The translations under genes were made by a program, and so were the position numbers. A stretch of DNA of 64,000 nucleotides from Bdellovibrionota bacterium. GTDB taxonomy: Bacteria > Bdellovibrionota_C > UBA2361 > JAFLCA01. Positions 34,295 through 43,577 of this stretch are shown here, in pieces. How positions within the stretch are numbered: the first letter of the stretch is position 1; the number at the start of each line of letters is the position of its first letter. Under the pieces are notes generated by a model. The model searched no databases and was not told where the DNA came from. It worked only from the letters and a program-made list of their open reading frames with translations. Where the stretch lies: the NCBI GenBank assembly GCA_030584005.1, contig CP129486.1, positions 186,001 to 250,000 of the forward strand. Direction: 5' to 3'.

Positions 34295-34810
34295 TTACTC
34301 CGGCTGAGTCCCGGGCGCTTCTGATCGCTCATCGGCCTTAATCCCGATTGGCCCAAACAACATGCAGGCCACCCCGATACATATTGCGCTGTCAGCGATG
34401 TTAAAGGCCGGCCAATGGTAGGTAGCCACATAAAAGTCCAGGAAATCAACCACTGCACCGCGAAAGAAACGATCAATCAGGTTGCCTATTGCGCCGCCAA
34501 GCACCATCGACAGCGAGACTTGGGACAACCGCCCCTGATAGTGCGGATGACGCAGGAAATACCCGACTACAATCAGCGCCACCGTGGCCGTGAGGACAAG
34601 CACGGCCTCGCGCCAGCCATCACTCATGCCCGAGAACATGCCAAAGGCGGCGCCATAATTGTAGGTGCGGGTCAGGTTAAAAAGGCCCGGGATAACGGGG
34701 ATGAGCTCATAGAGCTCCATGGTAGACTCAACAATCCATTTCGTGAGCTGGTCGAGCACCACGACCAAAGGAACAACGGCACCGATCACACCAAATTGAA
34801 ACGCTCTCAC
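34295..34810 (-). CDS. lspA: Lipoprotein signal peptidase (signal peptidase II)
   Basis: 171 residues with four transmembrane helices. Cleaves prolipoprotein signal peptides after Lgt action in the inner membrane. Catalytic Asp pair in GGAIGNLIDRFFRGAVVDFLDFY and FNIADSAI; the N-terminal VVLDQLTKWIV and NYGAAFGMF are also typical. Start overlaps the end of the beta-propeller lipoprotein gene by four bases. The many lipoproteins in this window are its substrates. Confidence 0.95.
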   Translation of the reverse strand: MRAFQFGVIGAVVPLVVVLDQLTKWIVESTMELYELIPVIPGLFNLTRTYNYGAAFGMFSGMSDGWREAVLVLTATVALIVVGYFLRHPHYQGRLSQVSLSMVLGGAIGNLIDRFFRGAVVDFLDFYVATYHWPAFNIADSAICIGVACMLFGPIGIKADERSEAPGTQPE

Positions 34811-36024
34811 TGGACAGACTCCACAGACGATTCAGTTGGGAGTGGATCTATCCGCAACTCTCGCAGCTCCCCTCCTTCGGCGGACACTAGCAATGACATT
34901 TGCGACCGCACAAGTACAAGCCGCGCATCAGGAACCATCGAGACTCCCCGTTTAGTCAGGCTAAAGGTGCGGGCGGCTCCTTCCCGGGTTTGCTGGACAT
35001 CAAGGCTCCATACTGAGATCTCTCCATTGCGCGCGAGGAGGGCGATTGTTGCTCCATCGTCGCTTAAGGCCATGTCTCGAGCCTCACCCCGTAAGGCCTT
35101 CGTCGCGGTAAGAAGCTTCATGCCGCGCACACTCCAAGCTTCCAACGAGCCACTCTTCTTTAGTGCGTACATCAATTCACCATCTGAGGAGATACGGAGC
35201 CTTTCGACTGAGCTATCGTCACTCCCGCGTGCGCCCACTTTGGTCGCAACCTCGGAAAAAAGCCCCCCGGGACGCAGCTGCTCATCCGCGGTACCTTCAT
35301 AAATGTCCGCCGTTGAGTTGAGCCATGCGGTGAGCGACCCGGTCCAACTGCCTGCGATGAAGAATCGTCCGCCAGGATGGCACACTAACGCACTGATAAC
35401 CGAGGCGCTGCCAAGGTAGCGTTCCAACGACCTGTCCAGATCACTTAGAACATCTTCACGTGGCGTCGCTGAGAGGAATGTCCAGCGATAAATCTTGCCG
35501 TCTGCTCCGCCGAGCACGACCCCGTTCTGGGCAGGGAATACACACAGAGAAGCGATGCGGCTAGAAACTCTGGTGTTTTGAGCCACCTCAGTGGCGCCTG
35601 CGTACAGATCCGCCACCCTCACACCCCCCCCTGGCAGAGTGGAAATGAGATAGCGTCTCCCCGGGTCGAGGTCCACCACGGCGGGAGCGTAGCCGAGGGA
35701 CAGGACTTTGTACCATTGTGCCCCTCGAACGAGCGCCACCTGTCCCTCTTTGCTTACTGCCAACACATCGGACTTATTCGGTATTTTATATACGCCGAGC
35801 AGCGGCTCTGGCTTCATTGCGGCGAGTTTAAGGGGCCCCTCCCACGGAGCGTCAAAGCTGGCAGGGTTATATGGACTTGTTGTGCCAGTGGTGTCAGAAT
35901 TAGAGGATGTCTGCCCAAGCAGGAGCGCCGGTAGGTCTCGAACTCCTTCGGAAACCCGCTCCACCAGTGAGCAGCCGCACACACTCCCCAGGACGCACGC
36001 TGCGATTACGCACTTTGCGAACAT
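34807..36024 (-). CDS. WD40-like beta-propeller lipoprotein
   Basis: 405 residues from ATG 36024, which gives a signal peptide with lipobox-like VCGC (Cys18). Longer starts exist in frame up to 36252 but would place the signal at residue 77. The mature protein has at least six repeats of the V-x-x-W or V-x-x-L-x-S-x-D-G type: VAVS-like KSDVLAVSKEGQ, RRYLISTLPGGGVRV, GVVLGGADGKIYRWTFL, GRFFIAGSWTGSLTAWL, GELMYALKKSGSLEAWS, TIALLARNGEISVWSLD. Likely propeller scaffold on a membrane. Four-base overlap with lspA implies coupling: a lipoprotein and the enzyme that processes it. Confidence 0.7.
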   Translation of the reverse strand: MFAKCVIAACVLGSVCGCSLVERVSEGVRDLPALLLGQTSSNSDTTGTTSPYNPASFDAPWEGPLKLAAMKPEPLLGVYKIPNKSDVLAVSKEGQVALVRGAQWYKVLSLGYAPAVVDLDPGRRYLISTLPGGGVRVADLYAGATEVAQNTRVSSRIASLCVFPAQNGVVLGGADGKIYRWTFLSATPREDVLSDLDRSLERYLGSASVISALVCHPGGRFFIAGSWTGSLTAWLNSTADIYEGTADEQLRPGGLFSEVATKVGARGSDDSSVERLRISSDGELMYALKKSGSLEAWSVRGMKLLTATKALRGEARDMALSDDGATIALLARNGEISVWSLDVQQTREGAARTFSLTKRGVSMVPDARLVLVRSQMSLLVSAEGGELRELRIDPLPTESSVESVQ

Positions 36025-36510
36025 GTAGAGGATGTATACAGGGGGTGTCTTGCCGCTGCCGGGCATCGTAGAGCCGTGATCGAGCCAATCGACACGTCGC
36101 GTTCTTCTAAAAGGTGAATCGGATACTTTCGTCATAGGCCGCTGATAATTTGGCTGAGCCCGCTCATGCAGAAAGACGAGAAATCGTCGATCTCTGAACA
36201 TCGGGCCAGCTGCACTACTCGGTCGAAGAGACTCGGTTAGTGCGGATCGCAAGAGTCGCCCTCCGGTGCACTCGAGGTCATGAAGAACAATCCTTGTTTC
36301 GCTGAACGCAGATGCCTTACCTGGTGCGCCGATGCAGACGTTATGCTGGAAGATATATGAGGTTGCATAAGGGGGAAAGGGTTACCACATCCCCGGCAAT
36401 CCAATCATATCCCGGCATTGAGATATTTGCAGATTGCGTTGAGCCGCTGAAAGCGCCCCTCAACTGCACTGTTCGTTTCGTCATGTGACATTACTTTATC
36501 GAGGTACACT
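36025..36510. other. Long 5' spacer upstream of the DEAD-box-like gene
   Basis: 486 bases. It has a stem-loop at 36438-36464 (GTTGAG with CTCAAC, inner CGCT with AGCG around GAA), 46 bases before the ATG, and GAGG six bases before that ATG. A long leader is typical of cold-shock RNA helicase genes, but a promoter cannot be placed and no cold-shock element is recognised. Any in-frame extension of the lipoprotein gene reaches to 36252. Confidence 0.35.
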
Positions 36511-38346
36511 ATGGATGCCGCTCAGTCTCTTGAATCGCTACTCCCTTCGAGCAGCCTTCCCAAACGTTTTGAATCCCTGGGTTTCGAATCTCCACTCCCC
36601 CTGCAACTCCGCGCCCTCGCAACACTGCTTAAGGGCGAGAACGCTGTCATTACTGGCGATGCCGGAACCGGCAAGACAGTAAGCTATGTGCTCTATTGCG
36701 CCGCGTACTGCGAGGAGAAGCCGAATAGCCGCTCCCTCGTCATCACGCCATCGGAAGACAAAGCCAATGAAGTCGTGGGGCACTTATCCAAACTTTCCGT
36801 GAAGGCCACCCTGGTGACGGGCAGCCAGAGCGATTTGGGATCGGTGATTGTAGCGCCACTGGGCGAAGCCACTCACCTGCTGCGTCAGAAATCAGCAAAG
36901 GATCTCAACCTTGGCGTCGTCGTCTTGGATGGTGTCGTTGATCCGGCCCTGCCTGCTGCTGCCGCGGATGTTGAGGCCTTCCTCAATGAACTGAAGAGCA
37001 GCGGCGTATCCCCTCAAATAATACTTGTCGGTCGATCGATGAATTTTGGCGCCGCATCGCTGATTCGAAAGCTTGCCGGCGATCCTACGGAAATTAGCGC
37101 TTCCCAAGTCAGTGGTGCTCCCGTCGAACACATCTACTATGAGACCGAGGGAGATCTCCTCTCCAAGCCCAACACTTTGGGGGATCTTGTGGAGCTCGAG
37201 GCCGACTCGACCTTCTTGGTATTCTGTAACTCCCCCTCTGACGCTGACTTCGTGGAGGTCATCTTGCGAAAGCGCGGCGTGAACTCCCATAAGCTCATCG
37301 GCAACGCGCCGGGGTTTCGAGTAACCAAGGCCATGCAAGATATTAGGAGCGGAGAGGCGCGCGCAGTCGTCGTGACTGACATCGCTGCCCGCTCTTTTGA
37401 CGCCGAGTCTTTCGATATTGTCGTCAATTACTCGGTACCGACTGACCCAGAGGTGTATCTGCACCGCATCGGCAATGCCGGCAAATCCGGGCGTACCCGC
37501 AAGGTAGTGAGCTTGGTAGCGCCTCTTGATCTGGCCAACTTCCACTATGTGCAAAAATTCGTGGACTTTGAATTTGAATGCCGCAAAGGCCCCTCGCCTT
37601 CAGAGGTCTCCGGCCTGCAGATTAAGAAGCTCGAGAAAGCGGCTTCACAGGCCAACGCAGCAAACGACCCCAAGATAAGCGCACTTCTTGCGCAGATCCT
37701 TGAGAGCCCGCAGCGGGATGCCATCGTGGCGCACCTCCTGCAGCAGAGCCTGAACCGTCAACCAGCGAGTGGTGGTCATGAGAGACCGCGCGGAGGATAT
37801 CAAGGCGATGAGCGTCGTGGAGGCGAGGAGCGCGAAGGTCGTGATCGCGGTGACGGACGCCGCCAGCGCCGCGGCGGAAGAGACCGTGATAGAGAGAGGG
37901 ACATGGACCAGGAGGAGGGCGAAGGCTTCGGCCGTGGACGAGGCCGCGGCGGCGACCGTGGCGATCGCGAGTTCACTCGTGCTGCACCTGCTGCCAAGCT
38001 TTCCCGGTTCTACATCGGCAAAGGAAGCGCGCAAGGGTTCTCCGAGCAGGAGCTGCGCAAAACACTCGAAGGCGTGGAGTCTATCCCAGCCGATGCGATC
38101 AAGCGGGTAAATATCCGTGCAAACTACAGCTTTGCCGATGTTCCAGAGGAACTGGAGTCGACAGTGGCAGCAGCCCTTGGAAGCGGGGAGTCCGGAGAGA
38201 GCAAGAAGGTGTTCGCGGTAAAGGCGACCCTGATTCCCGAACCTCGCGAGCAGCCAGAATCAAGCTCCGAGGATATGAATGGCTCAGCAGGACTTGATTC
38301 CGAAGGTGCCGCTCAGGAGGAGGTGGCGGTAGAAGCCGAGGCCTAA
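36511..38346 (+). CDS. DEAD-box RNA helicase-like protein with degenerate catalytic motifs
   Basis: 611 residues in the DeaD/CsdA layout. Q motif (F20, Q32), a Walker A GDAGTGKT (49-56) and motif Ia-like ITPSEDKANEV. Motif II is LDGVVD at 139-144 instead of DEAD; motif III is GRSMN instead of SAT; motif VI HRIGNAGKSGR (318-328) lacks the first arginine finger of HRIGRTGR. Motif V is near normal (VTDIAARSFDAESFDIVVNYSVP). A long RGG/RD-rich stretch (about 415-495) and a DbpA-like RNA-binding domain (about 505-565, LSRFYIGKGS ... NYSFADVPEEL) follow. Likely RNA binding without normal ATP-driven unwinding; a regulatory or ribosome-assembly role is inferred. Confidence 0.85.
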   Translation: MDAAQSLESLLPSSSLPKRFESLGFESPLPLQLRALATLLKGENAVITGDAGTGKTVSYVLYCAAYCEEKPNSRSLVITPSEDKANEVVGHLSKLSVKATLVTGSQSDLGSVIVAPLGEATHLLRQKSAKDLNLGVVVLDGVVDPALPAAAADVEAFLNELKSSGVSPQIILVGRSMNFGAASLIRKLAGDPTEISASQVSGAPVEHIYYETEGDLLSKPNTLGDLVELEADSTFLVFCNSPSDADFVEVILRKRGVNSHKLIGNAPGFRVTKAMQDIRSGEARAVVVTDIAARSFDAESFDIVVNYSVPTDPEVYLHRIGNAGKSGRTRKVVSLVAPLDLANFHYVQKFVDFEFECRKGPSPSEVSGLQIKKLEKAASQANAANDPKISALLAQILESPQRDAIVAHLLQQSLNRQPASGGHERPRGGYQGDERRGGEEREGRDRGDGRRQRRGGRDRDRERDMDQEEGEGFGRGRGRGGDRGDREFTRAAPAAKLSRFYIGKGSAQGFSEQELRKTLEGVESIPADAIKRVNIRANYSFADVPEELESTVAAALGSGESGESKKVFAVKATLIPEPREQPESSSEDMNGSAGLDSEGAAQEEVAVEAEA

Positions 38347-38375
38347 GCGCACACGCATTTCATCAAGGCTACTCG

Positions 38376-38418
38376 ACGACCCTCTCGATGCAGCAGAGTG
38401 CTGCAGCGAGGGGGTCGT
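38376..38418. terminator. Strong stem-loop after the helicase-like gene
   Basis: 12-bp outer stem (38376-38387 with 38407-38418, one mismatch) and an inner 6-bp perfect stem GCAGCA/TGCTGC (38390-38395 with 38399-38404). It lies 30 bases past the stop, but no T tract follows, so it may protect the 3' end or need Rho. Confidence 0.45.
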
Positions 38419-38634
38419 TCACTATGGGGAGCGTTGCTTCAGGCCGGCTGGCTACTCTGCTCACAAGAGATGACTAGCCATTCCCGCTGGTATATATAGA
38501 GCAACCTGTTGTCTACCCCCCGACGCCTTAGCGTCGGAGGTCGAACGGCAGCTGGGATAATATCCGTTATTTCATTGCGGACATCTGTTCTGGTGCCCGC
38601 TCGAGGTACACCGTTACGCTCTGAAGAGGTAGTT

Positions 38635-38895
38635 ATGAATGCAAGCGCAATGGCGCAGATGAGAGCATGTGTGGCGAAGCTCGAAGCGAGCATCGCTGAA
38701 GCGAGAGAGAGAAGGCTTAACCCTACGGCTGGAGAGCCGCCGTCAACCAATTTGAACGGCTCCTTTCCCGCGCGGCAGAGGGGTCACCAGGCTGATGCTG
38801 CAGGTTGTTCAGGGCCGCCGCTCCCCCCGCCCGGTGCAATGCCAATGAAACCACGCCCGCCCTCGCCCTACGGCAGAGCCACCCCCCTTAAGTAA
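38635..38895 (+). CDS. Small hypothetical protein, helical then Pro-rich
   Basis: 86 residues from ATG 38635 with GAAGAGG about six bases upstream. The first 30 residues form an amphipathic helix (MAQMRACVAKLEASIAEARERR), the rest is rich in Pro, Gly, Arg and Ser (PPLPPPGAMPMKPRPPSPYG). No signal peptide or family. A 7-bp GC-rich hairpin (38520-38526 with 38531-38537, loop CTTA) lies about 100 bases upstream in its leader. Confidence 0.5.
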   Translation: MNASAMAQMRACVAKLEASIAEARERRLNPTAGEPPSTNLNGSFPARQRGHQADAAGCSGPPLPPPGAMPMKPRPPSPYGRATPLK

Positions 38896-38972
38896 TATAG
38901 ACCCGCTCTGGAAGCCGGGCCGCGTATTCCAAATGGATGGCGCATTAGCGAGACAAGGATTATTGAGCGGCA

Positions 38973-40166
38973 ATGACCTTCATAAGTCCAGGCATAGAGA
39001 CCGTGCGTCTCAAGATGAGAGTCGATCGCACCCGTCATATCAAGCAGGGATACCCTTGGATCTATCGTGATTGGTTAACTGAAACACCCGCGGCTCCCCC
39101 CGGCAGCCGTGCCCTGGTGCGCGATCGTGACGGCAAGCTGCTCGCCTTTGGCTTTTATGATCCCGAAAATCCCCTGGCCGTCCGCGTATGCGCAACGGAG
39201 AGTGAGCAGCTTGATGATGCCCTGATCGTCCAGCGCCTTGAGGCGAGTATCGCAAACAGGAGCCCGCTCGCTGCGGGCAACACTACGGGCTATCGTTGGG
39301 TGAATGGCGAGGGCGATCTCCTGCCTGGCCTGGTGTGTGATCGATACGACCAGTGTGCCGTGATTAAACTCGACGGAGCTGCTCCGGAGGCCTTCTGGAA
39401 CTCCGCGCAATTATCGGAGTGGTTTGTGACCTCAACACCAGTCGAGGGCCTGTACCAGAGATTCCGCAATGCAGAACGGGGCGTCGGACAGTGGCTGCGC
39501 GGTCGCGATCTCTCCACTACAGTGCACTTTACCGAGAATGGGATACAGTTCGTCGCGGACATCGCTGTCGGGCAGAAAACGGGCTTTTTCTTTGATCAGC
39601 GGGAAAATCGAGACCGCATACGCCTACTCGCCAAAGATAGGCGCACCCTAAACCTCTTTGGGTATACGGGTGGATTCTCAGTGTACGCTGGAAAAGGAGG
39701 CGCATCACAGGTCACCACTGTCGATATTGCCAAGCCGGCAATTGCCGCAGCGCGTGAAAATTGGAGGCATAACGGCCTGGCCCCGTCAGAGCATGAGGCA
39801 ATCGCAGAGGATGCGTTTGAGTTCCTCTCAAGGGCCTCGGAAGCATCCCGAGTCTGGGACCTGATAATAGTGGATCCACCGTCTTTTGCGGCAAGTCAGA
39901 AACAGGTCGAACGGGCCACCGAAAGCTACACAACCCTCTTTGCACGGGCCTTCGGCTGTCTCGCCTCTCAGGGTGTAATTGCTCTTTCATCCTGCTCGAG
40001 CCATATCAGCATGCAGCAGTTTCTTGAGATCATCCGCAGTGCCTGTTCGAAGGCGCGCAGAAGAAGCGCTGTACTTGGGGTATACGGCCAGCCCCTCGAT
40101 CACCCCTTCCCGCTTTTGTGCACCGAGCTACAGTATCTCAAGTTCGTTTTGCTGCAGACTCACTGA
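38973..40166 (+). CDS. Class I SAM-dependent rRNA methyltransferase, RlmI-like
   Basis: 397 residues. N-terminal PUA domain (RLKMRVDRTRHIKQGYPWIYRDW ... GKLLAFGFYDPENPLAVRV), a central beta part, and a Rossmann methyltransferase: LNLFGYTGGFSVYAGKGGASQVTTVDIAKPA (motif I with acidic end of strand 2) and IIVDPPSFAAS (catalytic DPPSF). RlmI makes m5C1962 in 23S rRNA; the exact target here is inferred from the family. Ends with HISMQQF and a conserved C-terminal strand (LKFVLLQ). Confidence 0.88.
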   Translation: MTFISPGIETVRLKMRVDRTRHIKQGYPWIYRDWLTETPAAPPGSRALVRDRDGKLLAFGFYDPENPLAVRVCATESEQLDDALIVQRLEASIANRSPLAAGNTTGYRWVNGEGDLLPGLVCDRYDQCAVIKLDGAAPEAFWNSAQLSEWFVTSTPVEGLYQRFRNAERGVGQWLRGRDLSTTVHFTENGIQFVADIAVGQKTGFFFDQRENRDRIRLLAKDRRTLNLFGYTGGFSVYAGKGGASQVTTVDIAKPAIAAARENWRHNGLAPSEHEAIAEDAFEFLSRASEASRVWDLIIVDPPSFAASQKQVERATESYTTLFARAFGCLASQGVIALSSCSSHISMQQFLEIIRSACSKARRRSAVLGVYGQPLDHPFPLLCTELQYLKFVLLQTH

Positions 40167-40263
40167 GCAGCTATCCAATGCAGCCGCCATCGGGGCGACC
40201 GCGATTTTGCATGAAGCTGAACCCCTTCTCTCAGGCCGAGGATTGGTTCATGCACTCTTCGGG

Positions 40264-41844
40264 CTAACCGGGAATTCTTATTTTCTGGCCAGGTTTTATT
40301 TTACTGCCCATCTTGGGATTAACTGCCTTAAGATCCGCAAGGGTCACTCTATACTTTCGGCTAATGGTCCACAGGGACTCTCCCGACTTGACGGTATGCA
40401 TCCGCGAACTCTCCACAGCGGGGGAACCCTTCGACCTGTCGGCGCTTGAAGCCGTCTGCGTGACGCCCGAAGATACCTCTCTGTCCCGCACTGTCAGCAC
40501 CTGCCCTACTCTAATAGCACTCCCTTTTAGATCATTAAGGCGCTGAATCTCTTTCACTGAGGTGTGGTACTTCTTGGCAATCCCGCCAAGGGTATCGCCG
40601 GCTCGCACCTTGTAGGATACCCCGCCATAGATTGAACTGGTGGCAGGGGCGCTCGCTACCGCCATGGAAGGCTGCGCTATGGAGGCCAGGCGCTGCCCAA
40701 CATCCTTTGGCACCTTAAGAGAATAGCCCTTAGGGATAGGATATCGACCGCGCCAAACCTGCTCTGCTATCGCGTAATTGTAACGCTTGAGCTCCTCGAT
40801 GGGGACTCCAGTCGCCTGCACTACCCGATGCACCGCCACTGCGTGTGGGAGCTTCATTTGGGCGATCTGCAGTGCGGGTTCGACGCGTACTTCGGGGAAG
40901 TAGCGTTCTCTGGCATCGTAGATTTCCAGCGCTGCGAGAAACTCTGGGTAGAAGTTGGCGGAAGCAAACCCGAACAGGCGTTCGCTCGGCCGCTCCACAA
41001 TCTCTACGATGTTGTTCGTGCCAAGCTGCCGCACCTTCTTGGCGACTCCAGCCACCCCATGATTGTAGGAGGTGATGGCAAGCGGCCAGCTGGATAGCCT
41101 CTCATAGGCGGCACGCAAGTACTTGGCGGCAGCCCGTGTGGCCTCGATGGGGTCTCGCCTCTCATCCACATATGAATTGATCGTTAAATACAGTTTCCCG
41201 GTGGTACGCATGAATTGCCATATACCAGCGGCCCCTACTGAGCTATAGGCGGTATAATCAAAGGAAGACTCGATGAAGGGTAATCTTGTAAGCTCCTTGG
41301 GCAGGCCAAACTCCTGCTGGAAGATCCGTTCTAAGTGCGGCATATAGCGACCGGATCGCTTCATCGCCTCGGCGTACCGCTCACGGATTCCCGTCTGAGA
41401 CCGGATCAGATCCTCCTTGACGGCTTCGTTGAATTTACTCGGCCCCCCAGGCACTAATTCCATCGCCGCTTTGACCCGCGTGCCCAGCTCCGACGCAGGC
41501 TCACGCCCGGCTGAGAGCTGGAGCAGCGCTACCTTTACCTCCTCAGTGACCGCCTTGAGACGCTTCTCCTTGGCCTTCTCAAAATTGCGCGGTGACAGCG
41601 ATTCAGCCTGCTCAGTGAAATCGAGCACCGCAAAAACGGCCTGCGGATAGTTACGATGGTGCACTACGCTCTGGTATTTGCCGTACTTGGTAAAAACATC
41701 CTTCCAGAAGTTGACCCGAGCCCTAAGCCCCTCTGGAACTTCAAATTCTGCATAGGTACGTCGGGGAGCAGCTTCCAAGCGTGCTGATGAAAGCACACCG
41801 GTAGCTACCAGCAGGAGGATAAGAGCACGAAGCATGATCGGCAT
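40264..41844 (-). CDS. Membrane-bound lytic murein transglycosylase MltD-like, two LysM domains
   Basis: 526 residues. Signal peptide (MPIMLRALILLLVATGVLSS, then ARLEAA). Lytic transglycosylase domain at about 165-300 with catalytic Glu192 in RLPFIESSFDYTAYSSVGAAGIWQFM and YNHGVAGV in the core. Two LysM domains at about 408-452 (YKVRAGDTLGGIAKKYHTSVKEIQRLN) and 480-525 (HTVKSGESLWTISRKYRVTLADLKAVNP) bind peptidoglycan. Cleaves the glycan strand to anhydro-muropeptides in the periplasm. No lipobox is seen, unlike E. coli MltD. Same strand as dacB, 20 bases after it. Confidence 0.92.
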   Translation of the reverse strand: MPIMLRALILLLVATGVLSSARLEAAPRRTYAEFEVPEGLRARVNFWKDVFTKYGKYQSVVHHRNYPQAVFAVLDFTEQAESLSPRNFEKAKEKRLKAVTEEVKVALLQLSAGREPASELGTRVKAAMELVPGGPSKFNEAVKEDLIRSQTGIRERYAEAMKRSGRYMPHLERIFQQEFGLPKELTRLPFIESSFDYTAYSSVGAAGIWQFMRTTGKLYLTINSYVDERRDPIEATRAAAKYLRAAYERLSSWPLAITSYNHGVAGVAKKVRQLGTNNIVEIVERPSERLFGFASANFYPEFLAALEIYDARERYFPEVRVEPALQIAQMKLPHAVAVHRVVQATGVPIEELKRYNYAIAEQVWRGRYPIPKGYSLKVPKDVGQRLASIAQPSMAVASAPATSSIYGGVSYKVRAGDTLGGIAKKYHTSVKEIQRLNDLKGSAIRVGQVLTVRDREVSSGVTQTASSADRSKGSPAVESSRMHTVKSGESLWTISRKYRVTLADLKAVNPKMGSKIKPGQKIRIPG

Positions 41845-41864
41845 GAGTATTTGGATGCACTATA

Positions 41865-43226
41865 TCATCCAAAATTATAGATAGTTTGCGCAAGCTGAGA
41901 CTCATTTGTATAGGCTGATTGGGTCGCTCGTCCATTGTGAAAAATAGCAAATACGTACTCACGTCCGCTCTTTGCGGTTACCACTCCGGCCAGTGAAACT
42001 GTATCTCTCAAGGTACCCGTCTTGGCACGAACTGTGCCATCCGGGAGCCCGAGGGATCTCTTTTTGAGGGTGCCGCTCTCACCGTTCTTCGAGAGGCTCG
42101 CCAACAGCTCTGGAGCAATGTGGGGGTCGCTCAGTGCAGCACGAAGTATCTGCACGAACGCCTCAGTGGTGGCCCGATTTTCATGGTCAAGCCCAGACCC
42201 ATCCACGATGTGGGCGGGCAGCCCCTGCACGGTCAGGAGCTGCTGCACCCTCTGCAAACCGCGCATCCTATCCCACGGCAGCGCCCCCTCCTTGGAGATT
42301 GCGTGCAGCAGCTGCTCTGCGATGAAATTGTTGCTGTAGTGATTCAAGTCTCTCACAATCAGCGCAAGCGGCTTTGAGCCTTCTGAGAACAGCTTATGAG
42401 CCGCTGAAGGCACGATCCCTCTATCGATGGCCATCTTGCCCTTGACCCCTAACTGCTTTAGGAGCGCACGTAATACCTGCCCAAATAGAGCTCCCGGATC
42501 CTCGACGCTTCGATACACCGTTCGACAGCTGCTGCCCCGGGCAACCGATCCCCGAACAACCAGCCCCTCCTTCCCCTCGTCCACAACGAAGGAATCCTTG
42601 CTTGCCGTGAGTATAGCGCCGGAAAGGGGCAGCTCAGCCTCCCATGGGTCGATCGTCACCAGCGCCGAATGCCCAGGCTCTTGCGGACAGATATGCACCG
42701 TAAGGGAGTTGTAATTGAATGAGAGCGCACCGCCGCCGGTTTCATAAGCACGCTGACCATTGCGGCGCTTGGGGGCCACAAACTGCGACTCATCAAGGAC
42801 GATCCGGTCTATGCTGCCAATGCCGCGTATCCTAAGCTGCCGGACAATCAGCCAAAGCTGCTCAATCGCCAGATCGGGAGCACCCCCGCCCTTCACATAC
42901 AGCACTTTTTCGGGCCCCTCATTTCCTCTAAATACGTGCGTCTCGAAGCGGAACCCGGCACCCAGCCGGTTGAGGGCGGCCACGCTTGTGGCGATCTTAA
43001 GGACGCTCGCTGGCTTCAACGCTGCCTTGCCATTGTATGAGAATGCCGGCGCTTCTTGCTCAAGGGCCTGCACCGTCACTCCCACTCCCGCACTGAGCTT
43101 GAGGATGCGTTCAAGACGATCGGCGAGTATGCGCTCCTCGGCACATAGCAGGCGCGCCTGCGATAGGACAAGGCACACGACACACAAAAGGAGCCTCATG
43201 CGCAATCGAGGCATGCAACGCTCCAC
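41865..43226 (-). CDS. dacB: D-alanyl-D-alanine carboxypeptidase / PBP4 class
   Basis: 453 residues. Signal peptide (residues 10-29, MRLLLCVVCLVLSQARLLCAE). Active-site motifs of class C penicillin-binding proteins: KPASVLKIATS (Ser74, Lys77), YSNNFIAEQ (SxN) and RAKTGTL (KTG). The large insert between SxxK and SxN is that of PBP4-type D,D-carboxypeptidase/endopeptidases. It trims peptidoglycan stem peptides in the periplasm. Adjacent MltD-like gene points to joint cell-wall turnover. Confidence 0.93.
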   Translation of the reverse strand: MERCMPRLRMRLLLCVVCLVLSQARLLCAEERILADRLERILKLSAGVGVTVQALEQEAPAFSYNGKAALKPASVLKIATSVAALNRLGAGFRFETHVFRGNEGPEKVLYVKGGGAPDLAIEQLWLIVRQLRIRGIGSIDRIVLDESQFVAPKRRNGQRAYETGGGALSFNYNSLTVHICPQEPGHSALVTIDPWEAELPLSGAILTASKDSFVVDEGKEGLVVRGSVARGSSCRTVYRSVEDPGALFGQVLRALLKQLGVKGKMAIDRGIVPSAAHKLFSEGSKPLALIVRDLNHYSNNFIAEQLLHAISKEGALPWDRMRGLQRVQQLLTVQGLPAHIVDGSGLDHENRATTEAFVQILRAALSDPHIAPELLASLSKNGESGTLKKRSLGLPDGTVRAKTGTLRDTVSLAGVVTAKSGREYVFAIFHNGRATQSAYTNESQLAQTIYNFG

Positions 43227-43235
43227 AACAAAGGG

Positions 43236-43577
43236 TTACTTAGACGGTTTCTGAGTGCATCGAGTCTGATCCCGCTCATCGTCAGAAAGGCTCGCGCACT
43301 CTTCCTCGTTAATCTTGACGAACTGCTGAAATTCCTCAGGCACTCCAGAATCTTCATATATTGCTATGACCGGGCACTCGCCTTCACAGGCGCCGCAATT
43401 GATGCATTCATCAGGGTCAATCACCAGCATCCCCGGCTCACCGTCCGGTGACAGTCCGACACCAAATTGATCATTGTACTTTTTCTTCTTGATATTGAAG
43501 AAGCAGTCTACCGGACACACCTCAACACATGAGCGGTCCTTCGTTCCGATGCAGGGCCGACACACTACATACGCCAT
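43236..43577 (-). CDS. Thermus-type 7Fe ferredoxin
   Basis: 113 residues. The start is at MAYVVCRPC (43577), with AGGAG ten bases upstream. C9, C17, C21 and C25 (PCIGTKDRSCVEVCPVDCF) and C58, C61, C64, C68 (DECINCGACEGECP) match the 7Fe ferredoxins, where the first site loses one Cys (here Thr12) and so binds [3Fe-4S], the second [4Fe-4S]. An about 15-residue insert lies between the clusters (KKKKYNDQFGVGLSPDGEPG). Electron carrier in the cytoplasm, partner unknown. The tail has two further Cys. Confidence 0.88.
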   Translation of the reverse strand: MAYVVCRPCIGTKDRSCVEVCPVDCFFNIKKKKYNDQFGVGLSPDGEPGMLVIDPDECINCGACEGECPVIAIYEDSGVPEEFQQFVKINEEECASLSDDERDQTRCTQKPSK

